This document shows, in pieces, positions 55,950 through 64,000 of a DNA stretch of 64,000 bases. Location: NCBI GenBank assembly GCA_963807085.1, contig CAWEBB010000008.1:1-64000 (forward strand). The letters are read 5' to 3'. The position numbers were made by a program, and so were the translations under genes. The first letter of the stretch is position 1; each line of letters starts with the position of its first letter. The DNA comes from JACKII01 sp963807085 (GTDB lineage Bacteria; Pseudomonadota; Alphaproteobacteria; Bin95). The notes under the pieces are model-generated. The model was not told the origin of the DNA. It saw nothing but the letters and a program-made list of their open reading frames with translations, and made no database searches.

Positions 55950-56666
55950 ATGACAAACAAACATCACATCGCGACCGTATTCGACCGGGATCTCGAAGCG
56001 ATTTAAGCCATGATCACACGAATGGGCGGACTGGTCGAAGCCGCGATTCTGAATGCCGTTCGCGCGCTGGAAACCTGCGACGTAGAACTGGCCGACCAGG
56101 TTCGCCAGGGCGACGCGGCAATTGATGCTCTGGAAGAACAGATCAACATCGAAGCCGCCCGCTTGATCGCGCTGCGCGCACCCGCCGCGGCCGATCTGCG
56201 CACGGTGCTTACCGCGGTGAAGATTGCAGCCGCTCTGGAACGCTGCGGCGATTATGCCAAGAATCTCGCCAAACGCTCTAACGTCCTGTCCACGCTGCCC
56301 GCCATCGACGGGGCCACGGGATCGATCCGCCGCATGGGCAAGGCTGTGCAGTTGCAGTTGAAGAACGGCCTTGACGCCTATATCCACCGCGACGCCGTCT
56401 TGGCCGAACAGGTGCGGCAGGGCGATCACGATGTGGATCAGATGTACAATACCCTTTTCCGCGAGTTCCTGACCTACATGATGGAAGATCCGCGCAATAT
56501 CTCGGCCTGCATGCATCTGCATTTCATCGCCAAAAACATCGAACGCGTAGGCGATCACGTCACCGGCATCGCCGAACAGGTGATTTATCTGGTCACCGGC
56601 GCGCTGCCGGAAGGCGAACGCCCCAAAGCCGACAACACCGCGATCACCACCGACGGCAGCGCATAG
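55950..56666 (+). CDS. phoU: Phosphate signalling protein PhoU, with an early ochre codon
   Basis: From ATG 55950 the frame reads MTNKHHIATVFDRDLEAI and then TAA at 56004-56006, where homologues have Gln (CAA); a single C-to-T change explains it. From ATG 56010 a frame of 218 residues continues as a normal PhoU. Two three-helix bundles carry the repeated metal motifs EALEEQIN-type (DALEEQINIEAARLIALRAP) and HDVDQMYNTLFREFLTYM. Reinitiation at 56010 could give a nearly complete protein lacking about 20 residues. PhoU normally couples Pst to PhoR. Confidence 0.85.
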
Positions 56667-56677
56667 GTGGTCGCGTG

Positions 56678-57368
56678 GTGAAAGTAGAACAATCCGCTGA
56701 TTCTGCTGGTCGACGACGAGCCCGCGCAGCGCGAGGTGATAGCCTATAACCTCGCCGCCGGAGGCTATCGCGTGAACGAGGCGCAAGACGGCGAAGAAGC
56801 GCTGCTGGTGGTCGAGGAAGATCCGCCCGACCTGATCATCCTCGACTGGATGATGCCCAATCTTTCCGGGATCGAGGTCTGCCGCCGCCTTAAGCTATGC
56901 CGCAAGACACGCCAGATCCCGGTGATCATGCTCTCGGCCCGCTCGGACGAGCCGGACCTTGTCCGTGGGCTTGAGACCGGCGCCGACGATTATGTGGCCA
57001 AGCCATATTCCATCGCAGAACTCATGGCCCGCGTTCGAGCCAATCTGCGACGGGTTCGTCCCTCGGCCGTGGGCGTGGTTATGGAGTTCGGGGATATCCG
57101 GCTGGACAACGAATCTCACCGCGTCACTCGCGCAGGCAAGGAGGTGAACCTCGGCCCGACCGAATATCGCCTCCTGGCAACTCTGATCGAAAAGCCGGGA
57201 CGGGTGCTAAGCCGTGAGCAACTTCTTGACCGTGTCTGGGGCCGCGACATCCATGTCGAAACCCGCACCGTCGATGTCCATGTCGGCCGTCTGCGAAAGG
57301 CACTGTGCCAGCATGGCGGCGATGATCCGCTGCGAACCGTACGCGGTACCGGCTATGCCTTAGGCTGA
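56678..57368 (+). CDS. phoB: Phosphate-regulon response regulator PhoB, frameshifted after five codons
   Basis: An OmpR-type regulator of about 229 residues. The GTG frame at 56678 reads MKVEQ; an extra T at about 56693 breaks it, and removing it gives MKVEQPLILLVDDEPAQREV. The receiver domain has LIILDWMMPNLSG with the phospho-Asp and PVIMLSARSDEPD; the winged helix ends with RTVRGTGYALG. An internal GTG at 56736 opens the intact frame, but that start would miss the acidic DD pair. If the shift is real, PhoB is inactive; sequencing error is equally possible. Confidence 0.86.
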
Positions 57369-57441
57369 CGAGAACCCCACGGAGAACCGCACGGGGGGCT
57401 GCCAACGCGAAACAGCCCGAAGAATGCCGCTCGGACGACGC

Positions 57442-58725
57442 TCATGCCGTAACCTTCTGAGGGTCTTCGGGGTTGAGGCGGCCCGCCGCCATTGCCGACA
57501 GCGCCATCATCGCCGTCGCGGTACCTAGCATCAGCGCCAGCCCGCCGATCTGAAATGAGAGGCCCGAAATCACTGTGCCCAGCAGCCGCCCGCCTGCATT
57601 CGCCATGTAGTAGAAGCCCACATCCATCGTCACACGCTCAGCCTTCGTGAAGGCAAGGATCAGGTACGAATGGAGCGCCGAGTTCACCGCGAAGACCGCG
57701 CCAAAGGCCAGAAGCCCGGCCACCAGCGTCACCGTGAGCCACGGCTGCGACCCGGACAAAACCAGCGCCGCCGCGGTCAGCACGGCCAGGAGCGCCGAAA
57801 GCGTCCAGGCCCAGGCGCGCGCCTTCCCGGCCAGCTCGTCCTCGTTCCGGGTGGCCGCGCGCAGAAGCTTCGGGGCCGCCGCCTGCACCGCGCCGTAGAG
57901 GATGATCCACAGCGCCATGAAGGTACCGATCATGAAGAAGGCGGCACGGTTGCCCTCCGTGGTGCCGTCGGAGAGGACAGCGTAGAAGTAGACCGGGATG
58001 CCCACGACAAACCACACGTCCCGCGCGCCGAACAGGAACACCCGCGCCGCGCTGAGCCAGTTCACGTTAGCGGATTTCGAAAAGACCGCGGAGAACTTCG
58101 TGCCCTTGCGTCCCTTGGGCAGTCCCGGCGGCATGGCGATCAGGGCGGCCACTAGTATCGCCGCCAGCACGGCCGCCATGGCGAGCACCGCCCAGACGAA
58201 GCCGAGCGTGGCGAGCAACGCCGCCCCGAGGAGGAAGCCGACACCCTTCACCGCGTTCTTCGATCCCGTCAGCAGCGCCACCCAGCGAAAGAGGCCGCCC
58301 TGCGCAGTGGGCGCCAGCAGCTTCACCGCCGATTTCGAGGACATCTTGGCGAGGTCCTTGGCCACCCCGTTCGCCCCCTGCACAACCATGACGTAGGCGA
58401 CCGAGAGGCCGATCGCCCAGCCCGGATCGAGTTGCGCCAGGGCCGCCAGAGCGACCACCTGAATGCCGAGCCCCGCATAAAGCGTCGAGGTCAGCCCGAA
58501 GCGCGCCGCGATCCATCCGGCCGAAAGGTTCGTGACCATCCCGGCGATCTCGTAGAGCACAAAGAGATAGGCCAGTTGCACCGGCGTGAAGCCCAACGTG
58601 TGGAAATGCAGCAGAACCAGCATCCTGAGCGCGCCGTCCGTGAGCATGAAAGTCCAATAGGTGGCTGTGACCACGACATAGGCGCCGAGCCCCTCCGGCC
58701 GCGCGGGTGTAGAGCGGTCGGTCAA
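57442..58725 (-). CDS. arsJ: ArsJ organoarsenical (1-arseno-3-phosphoglycerate) efflux transporter
   Basis: A 427-residue MFS protein of the ArsJ type. Family features are the opening GLGAYVVVTATYWTFMLTDG then ALRMLVLLHFH, the loop ANGVAKDLAKMSSKSAVKLL, and TAERVTMDVGFYYMANAGGR-like text near the end (KAERVTMDVGFYYMANAGGR). ArsJ exports 1-arseno-3-phosphoglycerate made by the companion GAPDH and so gives arsenate resistance. The start TTG 58725 overlaps the GAPDH stop as TTGA, a tight coupling that supports it. It is the last gene of the ars operon. Confidence 0.92.
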   Translation of the reverse strand: MTDRSTPARPEGLGAYVVVTATYWTFMLTDGALRMLVLLHFHTLGFTPVQLAYLFVLYEIAGMVTNLSAGWIAARFGLTSTLYAGLGIQVVALAALAQLDPGWAIGLSVAYVMVVQGANGVAKDLAKMSSKSAVKLLAPTAQGGLFRWVALLTGSKNAVKGVGFLLGAALLATLGFVWAVLAMAAVLAAILVAALIAMPPGLPKGRKGTKFSAVFSKSANVNWLSAARVFLFGARDVWFVVGIPVYFYAVLSDGTTEGNRAAFFMIGTFMALWIILYGAVQAAAPKLLRAATRNEDELAGKARAWAWTLSALLAVLTAAALVLSGSQPWLTVTLVAGLLAFGAVFAVNSALHSYLILAFTKAERVTMDVGFYYMANAGGRLLGTVISGLSFQIGGLALMLGTATAMMALSAMAAGRLNPEDPQKVTA

Positions 58726-59720
58726 AGTGAGGCTCCCACCATCAGCGCGACGTCGACAAGGCGATGCGCATATCCCATCTCGTTGTCGTACCACGCATAG
58801 ACCTTCACCTGCGTAGCGTTCACCACCATGGTCGAGGGCGCGTCCACGATGCTCGACCGGGTATCGTTGGTGTAATCGGCAGAGACGAGCGGGCGCTCCT
58901 CATAGCCGAGGATGCCCGCAAGCGGCCCCTCTGCGGCGGCCTTGAAAAGCGCGTTGACTTCTTCGACGGTCGTCGCCCGCAACACCTCGAAGACGCAGTC
59001 GGTGATCGAGGCATTCAGAAGCGGCACACGCACGGCATGGCCGTTCAGCCGGCCCGCCAGTTCCGGGTAGATCAGCGTGATCGCCGTGGCCGAGCCGGTG
59101 GTGGTCGGGATCAGCGAATTGAGCGCCGAGCGCGCGCGGCGCAGGTCCTTGGCGGGGCGATCCACGACGGTCTGGCTGTTGGTCACGTCGTGGATCGTGG
59201 TGATCGAGCCGTGACGGATACCGATCGCCTCGTGAATCACCTTGACCACCGGCGCGAGGCAGTTGGTGGTGCAGGACGCTGCCGTGACGATCCGGTGGGT
59301 CGCGGCATCGTAGGTGTTGTGGTTGACTCCAAAGACAATGTTCACCGCCCCGCCGTCCTTGACGGGCGCCGAGACGATCACCTTCTTCACGCCCGCCTCA
59401 AAATAGGGGGCGAGTTTCGCCTCAATCTTGAAGACGCCCGTGCAGTCGATCACCACGTCCACACCTTCGAGCGGCAGCGCGGCCAGATCGCGCGTGCCGA
59501 CAAAGGGCAGCCGCGTCCCGTCGATGGTGACGCTGTCCGCGTCATGCGAGAAGCCGGCAGTCCAACGTCCATGCACCGTGTCGAACTCCAGCAGATGCGC
59601 ATGCATTTCCGGGTCGCCGACCGCATCGTTGATCCAGGCGATCTGCGCTCCGCGTTCGAGAAGCGGTTTCAGGGCGAGCTTGCCGATACGACCGAGGCCG
59701 TTGAGGGCGTAGGTGGTCAT
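58722..59720 (-). CDS. ArsJ-associated glyceraldehyde-3-phosphate dehydrogenase
   Basis: A 332-residue GAPDH. The Rossmann loop ALNGLGRIGKLALKPL is at 5-20 and the active-site Cys150 lies in ASCTTNCLAP; WYDNEMGYAHR closes the NAD site. In arsJ operons this enzyme uses arsenate in place of phosphate to make 1-arseno-3-phosphoglycerate, which ArsJ expels before it hydrolyses. Both ends overlap neighbours by four bases (ATGA with the arsR-arsC fusion, TTGA with arsJ). A second, glycolytic gap gene is expected elsewhere. Confidence 0.93.
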   Translation of the reverse strand: MTTYALNGLGRIGKLALKPLLERGAQIAWINDAVGDPEMHAHLLEFDTVHGRWTAGFSHDADSVTIDGTRLPFVGTRDLAALPLEGVDVVIDCTGVFKIEAKLAPYFEAGVKKVIVSAPVKDGGAVNIVFGVNHNTYDAATHRIVTAASCTTNCLAPVVKVIHEAIGIRHGSITTIHDVTNSQTVVDRPAKDLRRARSALNSLIPTTTGSATAITLIYPELAGRLNGHAVRVPLLNASITDCVFEVLRATTVEEVNALFKAAAEGPLAGILGYEERPLVSADYTNDTRSSIVDAPSTMVVNATQVKVYAWYDNEMGYAHRLVDVALMVGASL

Positions 59721-60562
59721 GCGGGTGTTCTCGCGGCGGTCCGGGCGATATCGTCCACGGCCTTCTGAAGCGAGATGCGATCGAGCGATGCGATCGGCAG
59801 CGCCGTGAAAACCTTGATACGATTGTGCAAAGCGCCGTAGGCGTGATGGAATGCGAGGCTCTTCTGTGCGTCGGTTCCTTCCGCCTTGACCGGATCGGGC
59901 ATCCCCCAATGGGCGCTGACCAGCTGGCCGGCCGGGGCCGGACACTCCTCGTTTGCCGCCTGGTTGCAGACCGTGAACACGAAGTCGAATTTCGGCACGC
60001 CCTCGCCCTGGAACTCGGCGACGTTCTTCGAGCGCAGAACCGAAATGTCATGTCCCTTCTGTTGGAGCACATCGAGCGCGAACGGGTTCAGTTCCGAGCG
60101 GGGCTTGGTGCCCGCCGAGTATGCTTCGAAACGTTCCCCGGCCTCTTTGCGCAGGATGGACTCGGCGAAGATCGAGCGGGCGGAGTTGCCGGTGCATATG
60201 AAGAGCACCTTGTACTTTCGGTCGGACATGAGCTGGATTCCTGAGCCGCAGGATAGAGAGACGGGCGAGCAGACCTCCGGCCGGCCGCGGCAGCAGTCGA
60301 GGAGCAGGTAATCGAAGGTATTTCGCACCTCCGTCATATTGATGGAGTACCGCAGCGATCTCCCGACGCGCTCCTGGCTGACGAGCCCGGCCTGCATCAG
60401 CGCAGACAGATACGCCGACAGCGTGGACGCCTTGAGACCGAGCGCATCGGCCATCTCCCCCGCGGGTACCCTGTCGGGGTAGCGCCGTATGAGGAGCCGA
60501 AAGACTTCCAGCCGCTGCGGATGACCGAGGATCGAAAGGCGGGAGGGAATCAGTTCTTCCAT
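59717..60562 (-). CDS. ArsR-type repressor fused to arsenate reductase (ArsC, LMW-phosphatase type)
   Basis: A 281-residue fusion. Residues 1-85 form an ArsR-like winged helix (LGHPQRLEVFRLLIRRYPD, LKASTLSAYLSALMQAGLV), followed by a linker rich in Cys (90, 91, 98, 105) that could bind arsenite. Residues 117-281 are a low-molecular-weight phosphatase-type arsenate reductase with P-loop CTGNSARS (Cys123, Arg129), the redox pair Cys199 and Cys207 in CNQAANEEC, and WGMPDPVKAEG with the general-acid Asp. The chain could sense arsenite and reduce arsenate to it. It is first in the ars operon. Confidence 0.93.
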   Translation of the reverse strand: MEELIPSRLSILGHPQRLEVFRLLIRRYPDRVPAGEMADALGLKASTLSAYLSALMQAGLVSQERVGRSLRYSINMTEVRNTFDYLLLDCCRGRPEVCSPVSLSCGSGIQLMSDRKYKVLFICTGNSARSIFAESILRKEAGERFEAYSAGTKPRSELNPFALDVLQQKGHDISVLRSKNVAEFQGEGVPKFDFVFTVCNQAANEECPAPAGQLVSAHWGMPDPVKAEGTDAQKSLAFHHAYGALHNRIKVFTALPIASLDRISLQKAVDDIARTAARTPA

Positions 60563-60575
60563 ATTTCATGAATAT
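60561..60575. promoter_or_regulatory. Candidate ArsR operator
   Basis: ATATTTCATGAATAT is a near-palindrome overlapping the first base pairs of the ars operon and its leader. A+T-rich inverted repeats of this kind with an ATAT-N-ATAT outline are usual targets of ArsR/SmtB repressors. Autoregulation by the fused repressor is inferred, not shown. Confidence 0.5.
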
Positions 60576-60606
60576 CAGAAATGACAAGACGAGCAACTGA
60601 CAATCT

Positions 60607-60906
60607 GTGCTGTCACAAAATCTTCATGCACATTCCCGCGCCTGCGGCCGCTGCATGGACAATATCCTTATCGAGCGTCTCTGGCGGTCGCTAAAATGCG
60701 AGGCGGTCTGTCTGGTCGAGATGACCGACGGCTTTCACGCCGAACGGGTCATCGACGGAGGGATGGCGTTCTCCAACCGCACGCGCCCGCACTCGTCGCT
60801 CGAGGAACGGACGCCAAACGACGCCTATAGCGCCAAAGCAGCAACAGACGGAATAGGTCAAATCGAGCTTGGCGGCATGGAAATCGGACAGCGGAATACA
60901 CCTTAG
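60607..60906 (+). mobile_element. IS3-family transposase (OrfB) C-terminal remnant
   Basis: The frame reads GRCMDNILIERLWRSLKCEAV followed by FHAERVIDGGMAFSNRTRPH and SSLEERTPNDAY. This is the C-terminal end of an IS3-type DDE integrase, including the last Glu of the DDE triad in FIERLWRS-like text (ILIERLWRS). The front of the transposase, OrfA and terminal inverted repeats are not seen. It lies between the ars operon and tRNA-Ser and is a truncated copy; it may have brought in the adjoining genes. Confidence 0.8.
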
Positions 60907-61195
60907 CAAAGCAGCCAAACTGTCCATAAAACCAGGAACAGCTCAGCCAGTAGCTACCGGCATCCACTAAAACCCGGAAAACCATCAACTCGCAACCAAG
61001 ATAGCGCGTCGTTTCAAAATATTAAGGCGGTTGACTGAATACATGCAGTCACCAAGTCGGGAGAACGCCGGCTCCCGAGCACACTTTGACACCTTTTCGC
61101 GCCGAGGCCAGTCAACAGCCCAAACGCTATAACCCCCGAACAAACAAGAAACTTCGGCTACGGCTCGTGGCGGAGAGGTGTTCCAGAAGAACAAA
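60907..61195. other. Intergenic region between the IS3 remnant and tRNA-Ser
   Basis: No gene is recognised. A few codons after the transposase stop (HLSKAAKLS in another frame) may still belong to the insertion sequence tail. The right edge of the island probably lies here. No direct repeat of the tRNA 3' end is seen on the left side. Confidence 0.4.
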
Positions 61196-61287
61196 TGGCG
61201 GACAGGGAGGGATTTTAACCCTCGGTACCCGATGAAGGGTACGGCGGATTAGCAATCCACTGGTTTAAGCCACTCACCCACCTGCCC
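61196..61287 (-). tRNA. tRNA-Ser (anticodon GCT)
   Basis: A 92-base tRNA with a long variable arm (GTACCCTTCATCGGGTAC). The acceptor GGGCAGG pairs with CCTGTCC (one G-U pair), the anticodon loop gives GCT, the T loop is GTTAAAATC-like and the CCA end is encoded at 61196-61198. It marks the right-hand boundary of the phosphate/arsenate island. Confidence 0.95.
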
Positions 61288-61408
61288 GAAGAGCCGCCCT
61301 TGTATGGCCCGTGCCGGCCACTGTCAATGGCGACACCAAGCCTTTTCGCCCGCACCGACCTACCTATATGTGTCTGAGTGTGTCCGCCGCCAATAGGCCT
61401 TATTTCGA

Positions 61409-62362
61409 ATGGTTACGTTCTGTATCGTTGCTGGATTGATTTTGTTATTCGCTGGCGGCGAAGCATTGGTCAGAGGGGCGGTGGGGACGGCGCGATCCTT
61501 CGACGTTTCGCCGCTTTTGATCGGGCTCACAATTGTAGCGATGGCGACATCGGCTCCGGAACTGGTCGTCTCGCTGGAGGCGGCTTGGGTCGGGCGGCCA
61601 GCGATAGCGATCGGCAATATCGTCGGCAGCAACATCGCCAACATCCTGCTGATCCTGGGCGTCGCCGCGATCATCGCAGAACTGCCGTGCCGGAAAATCC
61701 TGATTTATCGCGACGGTTCAATGATGGTGATCGGCAGCCTGCTATTGGTCGGCTTGGTCTATATGGGCAATATTGAGCGATGGCACGGCATCGTTCTGCT
61801 GGTGATCTTGACGGGGTTTTTGGTCTACTCGTTCCGATACGAAAGCACGGGCGGGAACGGCGCGGCCGAAATTCATCAAAGTGAAGCCGACGAGGTGCCC
61901 GATCCACCCGGCGGCACCTGGGGCTCGATCGCCTTCCTGATCGTCGGCATAGCCATGCTGATCACTGGTGCGCAACTTTTGGTTTATGGCGCGACCGAGA
62001 CCGCGCGCGCCTTCGGCGTCTCGGAGGCGGTGATCGGGCTGAGTTTGGTCGCCATCGGCACGTCCCTGCCGGAATTGGCAAGCGTCGTCGTCGCCGCATG
62101 GCGTGGCCACACGGACGTCGCGCTGGGGAACGTGATCGGCAGCAATATCTTCAACATATTTGCCATTTTGGGCGCGACCTCAACCACCGTCCCCATTGAC
62201 ATCGACTTACATTTTCGGGGTGTTGATGTCTGGCTGATGCTGGGGGCCAGCGTACTGCTGCTGCCGCTCATGCTGAGCGGCGCCCGCCTCTCTCGCGTGG
62301 AAGGCATTCTGTTTCTGGCAGCCTATGCCGCCTATATCGGCTGGCTTTATTACGGAATGTGA
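61409..62362 (+). CDS. Calcium/sodium antiporter (CaCA family, YrbG-like)
   Basis: A 317-residue inner-membrane antiporter of about ten helices arranged as two inverted repeats. The alpha-1 repeat has ATSAPELVVS and GNIVGSNIANILLILG; the alpha-2 repeat has GTSLPELASVV and GNVIGSNIFNIFAILG. The two Glu in SAPEL and SLPEL bind the cation. A hydrophilic loop (about 147-170, GGNGAAEIHQSEADEVPD) separates the halves. It exchanges Ca2+ for Na+ across the membrane. ATG 61409 gives the usual short N-terminus. Monocistronic. Confidence 0.93.
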   Translation: MVTFCIVAGLILLFAGGEALVRGAVGTARSFDVSPLLIGLTIVAMATSAPELVVSLEAAWVGRPAIAIGNIVGSNIANILLILGVAAIIAELPCRKILIYRDGSMMVIGSLLLVGLVYMGNIERWHGIVLLVILTGFLVYSFRYESTGGNGAAEIHQSEADEVPDPPGGTWGSIAFLIVGIAMLITGAQLLVYGATETARAFGVSEAVIGLSLVAIGTSLPELASVVVAAWRGHTDVALGNVIGSNIFNIFAILGATSTTVPIDIDLHFRGVDVWLMLGASVLLLPLMLSGARLSRVEGILFLAAYAAYIGWLYYGM

Positions 62363-62464
62363 CATCGAGGGTGTGCGCGTGTTCCGCGCGAGCCGCCACC
62401 GGCAAAGCAAAAGGCGGACCGGTTTCTACCAGTCCGCCCCCGAACTCAGGTCGGAAAGCAACCG

Positions 62465-64000
62465 TTAGCCCATCACCTCGCCATCGTCGCGCATGATCGC
62501 GACGACGGCGGAGCGTGGCACGGCGTCGCCGCCCTCCGGCCAATGGCTGTCGCCCTTCTCGCCCGGATGCTGGATGCCGATGAACAGGGTCTTCCGGTCG
62601 GCGCTCCAGGCAAAGCCGGTAATTTCGCACTGCTTGGGCCCGACCAGAAAGCGCCTGATCTCGCCGGTTTCCGGGTCGCCGACCAGCATCTGGTTGTTGC
62701 CCATGCCGGCAAAGTCGCCATCGTTCGAATAGTTGCCGTCGGTCTGGATCCACAGGCCGCCCGTTCGAATCGAAGGCAAGCCGTCCGGCGAGTTAAACAT
62801 GTTGCTCGGCGGTCACGTTCGTCGGATCCGGCGTAGGCGTCCTTGTGCACCGCCGGGTTGCCGGCCATGACGAACAGATCCCAGTCAAAGCCGCTGGCGG
62901 TATGGTCGCCGCCGGCGGGACGCCAGCGCACGATCTGGCCGTAGTGCGTTGGCCGCGCGCGGGTTCGGACCGCCGACCGGCGTCGCGTCGCCACCGGCGT
63001 TCGGCTTCATGCCGCGGTTCTTGTTGTTGGTCAGGCAGCAATAGGCCTCCGCCTTCATCGGGTTGGCGGCGATCCATTCGGGTCGGTCCATGGTGGTGGC
63101 GCCGACAGCCGAGGCCGCCATGGCGGGTGTGGATGCAGATTTCGGCCTGCAGAATTCATGCCGGTGGATGCCGGGGTCAGCTCGACCCACTCGCCCGGTA
63201 CCGTCGTCGCGAGAACTTGGCGACATAAAGCTTGCCGTCGTCCAGCAGGTCGCGGTTGTCGCCGCCTGGCGCATACTTGCCGTCGGAGACGAAACGGTAG
63301 ATGAACTCGCCGCGCTCGTCATCGCCCATGTAGACGACGACGTGGCCGTTGTCGGCGACCACCAGCTTCGGCGTTCTCGTGCTTGAAGCGGCCGAGCGCC
63401 GTGCGTTTTTTCGGCGTCGAGGCCGGGTCGAGCGGGTCGATCTCGACGATGTAGCCGGCGCGGTTCGGCTCGTTCGGGTGCTTGCGAGATGTCGAAGCGC
63501 TCGTCCGCCATGGCCCAGCCATAGCCCCAGTCCTTCGGGCCGATGCCATAGCGGCCGAAGCCCTCCGGCAGCGCGATGGGCTTGTAGATCTCGCGGTCGC
63601 GCTGGACGAGAAATAGCCGTTGAAGTTCTCCTCGCAGGTCAGATAGGTGCCCCAGGGCGTGCGGCCGTTGCCGCAGTTGTTCCAGGTGCCGAGCGACCGG
63701 GTGCCGGTCGGATCGGCGGCGGTCTTCAGCAGGTCGTGACCGGCGGCGGGGCCGGTGATCTCCATCGGCGTGTCGGCGGTGATGCGGCGGTTATAGGGAA
63801 CTGTCCTTGACGATGCCCCATTTGCCGCCCTGCTGCGCGATCTCCACGATCACGTGACGCCGTGGCCGGCCTTGCCTTTCATCACGTCGTCGGCGGTCTC
63901 GGGCGTATTGCTTTCCCGGTTGCCGTAGATGATGGTGCGGTTCACGTACTCGTTGTTGACTGCCAGCACGCTGCGGCCGTCGATCGGTGAAAAACAGCGC
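62465..64000 (-). pseudogene. PhoX-type (DUF839) alkaline phosphatase, many frameshifts, continues beyond the window
   Basis: The minus strand encodes pieces of a PhoX phosphatase in family order but in changing frames: SVLAVNNEYVNRTIIYG, GTWNNCGNGRTPWGTYLTCE, RYGIGPKDWGYGWAMADERF, AGYIVEIDPLDPAS, YMGDDERGEFIYRFVSDGKY, EWIAANPMKAEAYCCLTNN, SGFDWDLFVMAGNPA and GLWIQTDGNYSNDGDFAGMG. The true stop is at 62465. I count at least eight single-base shifts in 1.5 kb, for example near 63853, 63800, 63487, 63370, 63215 and 62783, several compensating one another. Codon meaning between shifts is well kept. The family is a Ca2+-dependent periplasmic phosphomonoesterase. The start lies outside the window. 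Confidence 0.78.

Noticed and set aside
57372..57400. Possible hairpin CCCCACGG...CCGCACGGGG between phoB and arsJ
   Set aside because: The stem has bulges and there is no T run on either strand, so I do not call a terminator.

Overview
The window looks like the chromosome of a GC-rich alphaproteobacterium, probably a free-living Rhodospirillales-type relative. That placement is inferred from gene content: many small-molecule catabolic enzymes, a ligase-associated Lhr-type helicase, and the Pho operon order phoR-pstSCAB-phoU-phoB. No rRNA or strict phylogenetic marker is present, so the order-level call is tentative.

Layout. (1) Bases 1-445: the C-terminal end of a large serine recombinase, broken by an in-frame amber codon and abutting tRNA-Arg(CCG); this looks like the scar of an integrated element. 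(2) 0.5-18.9 kb: mostly single-gene metabolic units. They include a class I aminotransferase, two-domain and one-domain VOC-type proteins, an SLC13 permease, a TPR-methyltransferase fusion, an LLM flavin oxidoreductase, alpha/beta hydrolases, a crotonase, a membrane-anchored metallo-beta-lactamase-fold hydrolase, a 3-hydroxyisobutyrate-dehydrogenase-like enzyme, a sulfatase, a DEXH helicase, a CoA transferase and an SDR that lacks the usual catalytic Lys. (3) 19.0-25.3 kb: a co-directional block of hydroxyacid dehydrogenase, FAD-dependent reductase, PhyH dioxygenase and VOC protein, followed by an HSL-type hydrolase and a TauD-type dioxygenase; this may be one degradation pathway of unknown substrate. 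(4) 25.3-36.8 kb: an MFS transporter, a Lon-like protease with a Usp-like partner, Glu/Leu dehydrogenase, an RND pump remnant, DedA, a MITE-like inverted repeat, and an iron-type ABC importer (binding protein, fused permease, ATPase).

(5) 37.0-52.3 kb: a surface-glycan locus with an ABC flippase/exporter, six glycosyltransferases, two sulfotransferases, an asparagine-synthase homologue with an altered PP-loop, a polytopic membrane protein and a beta-propeller-like protein. Together these suggest a sulfated and possibly amidated polysaccharide. This is the best candidate in the window for an undescribed system.

(6) 52.6-60.9 kb: a phosphate/arsenate island. A Pho/Pst operon has lost most of pstA, the middle of pstS and the start of pstC, carries a nonsense codon in phoU and a frameshift in phoB. 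It faces a compact arsenate operon (arsR-arsC fusion, GAPDH, arsJ). An IS3 transposase remnant and tRNA-Ser(GCT) bound it on the right. (7) 61.4-64 kb: a Ca2+/Na+ antiporter and a PhoX-type phosphatase whose frame is broken many times.

A recurring theme is single-base frameshifts in genes whose flanking codons are otherwise well conserved (about 6.15, 13.46, 19.95, 20.09, 20.19, 22.68, 23.17, 23.23, 38.76, 54.56 and 56.69 kb, and at least eight in 62.5-64 kb). Most look like one extra base. Preserved protein sequence on both sides fits sequence error or very recent decay better than old pseudogenes; reads would be needed to decide.
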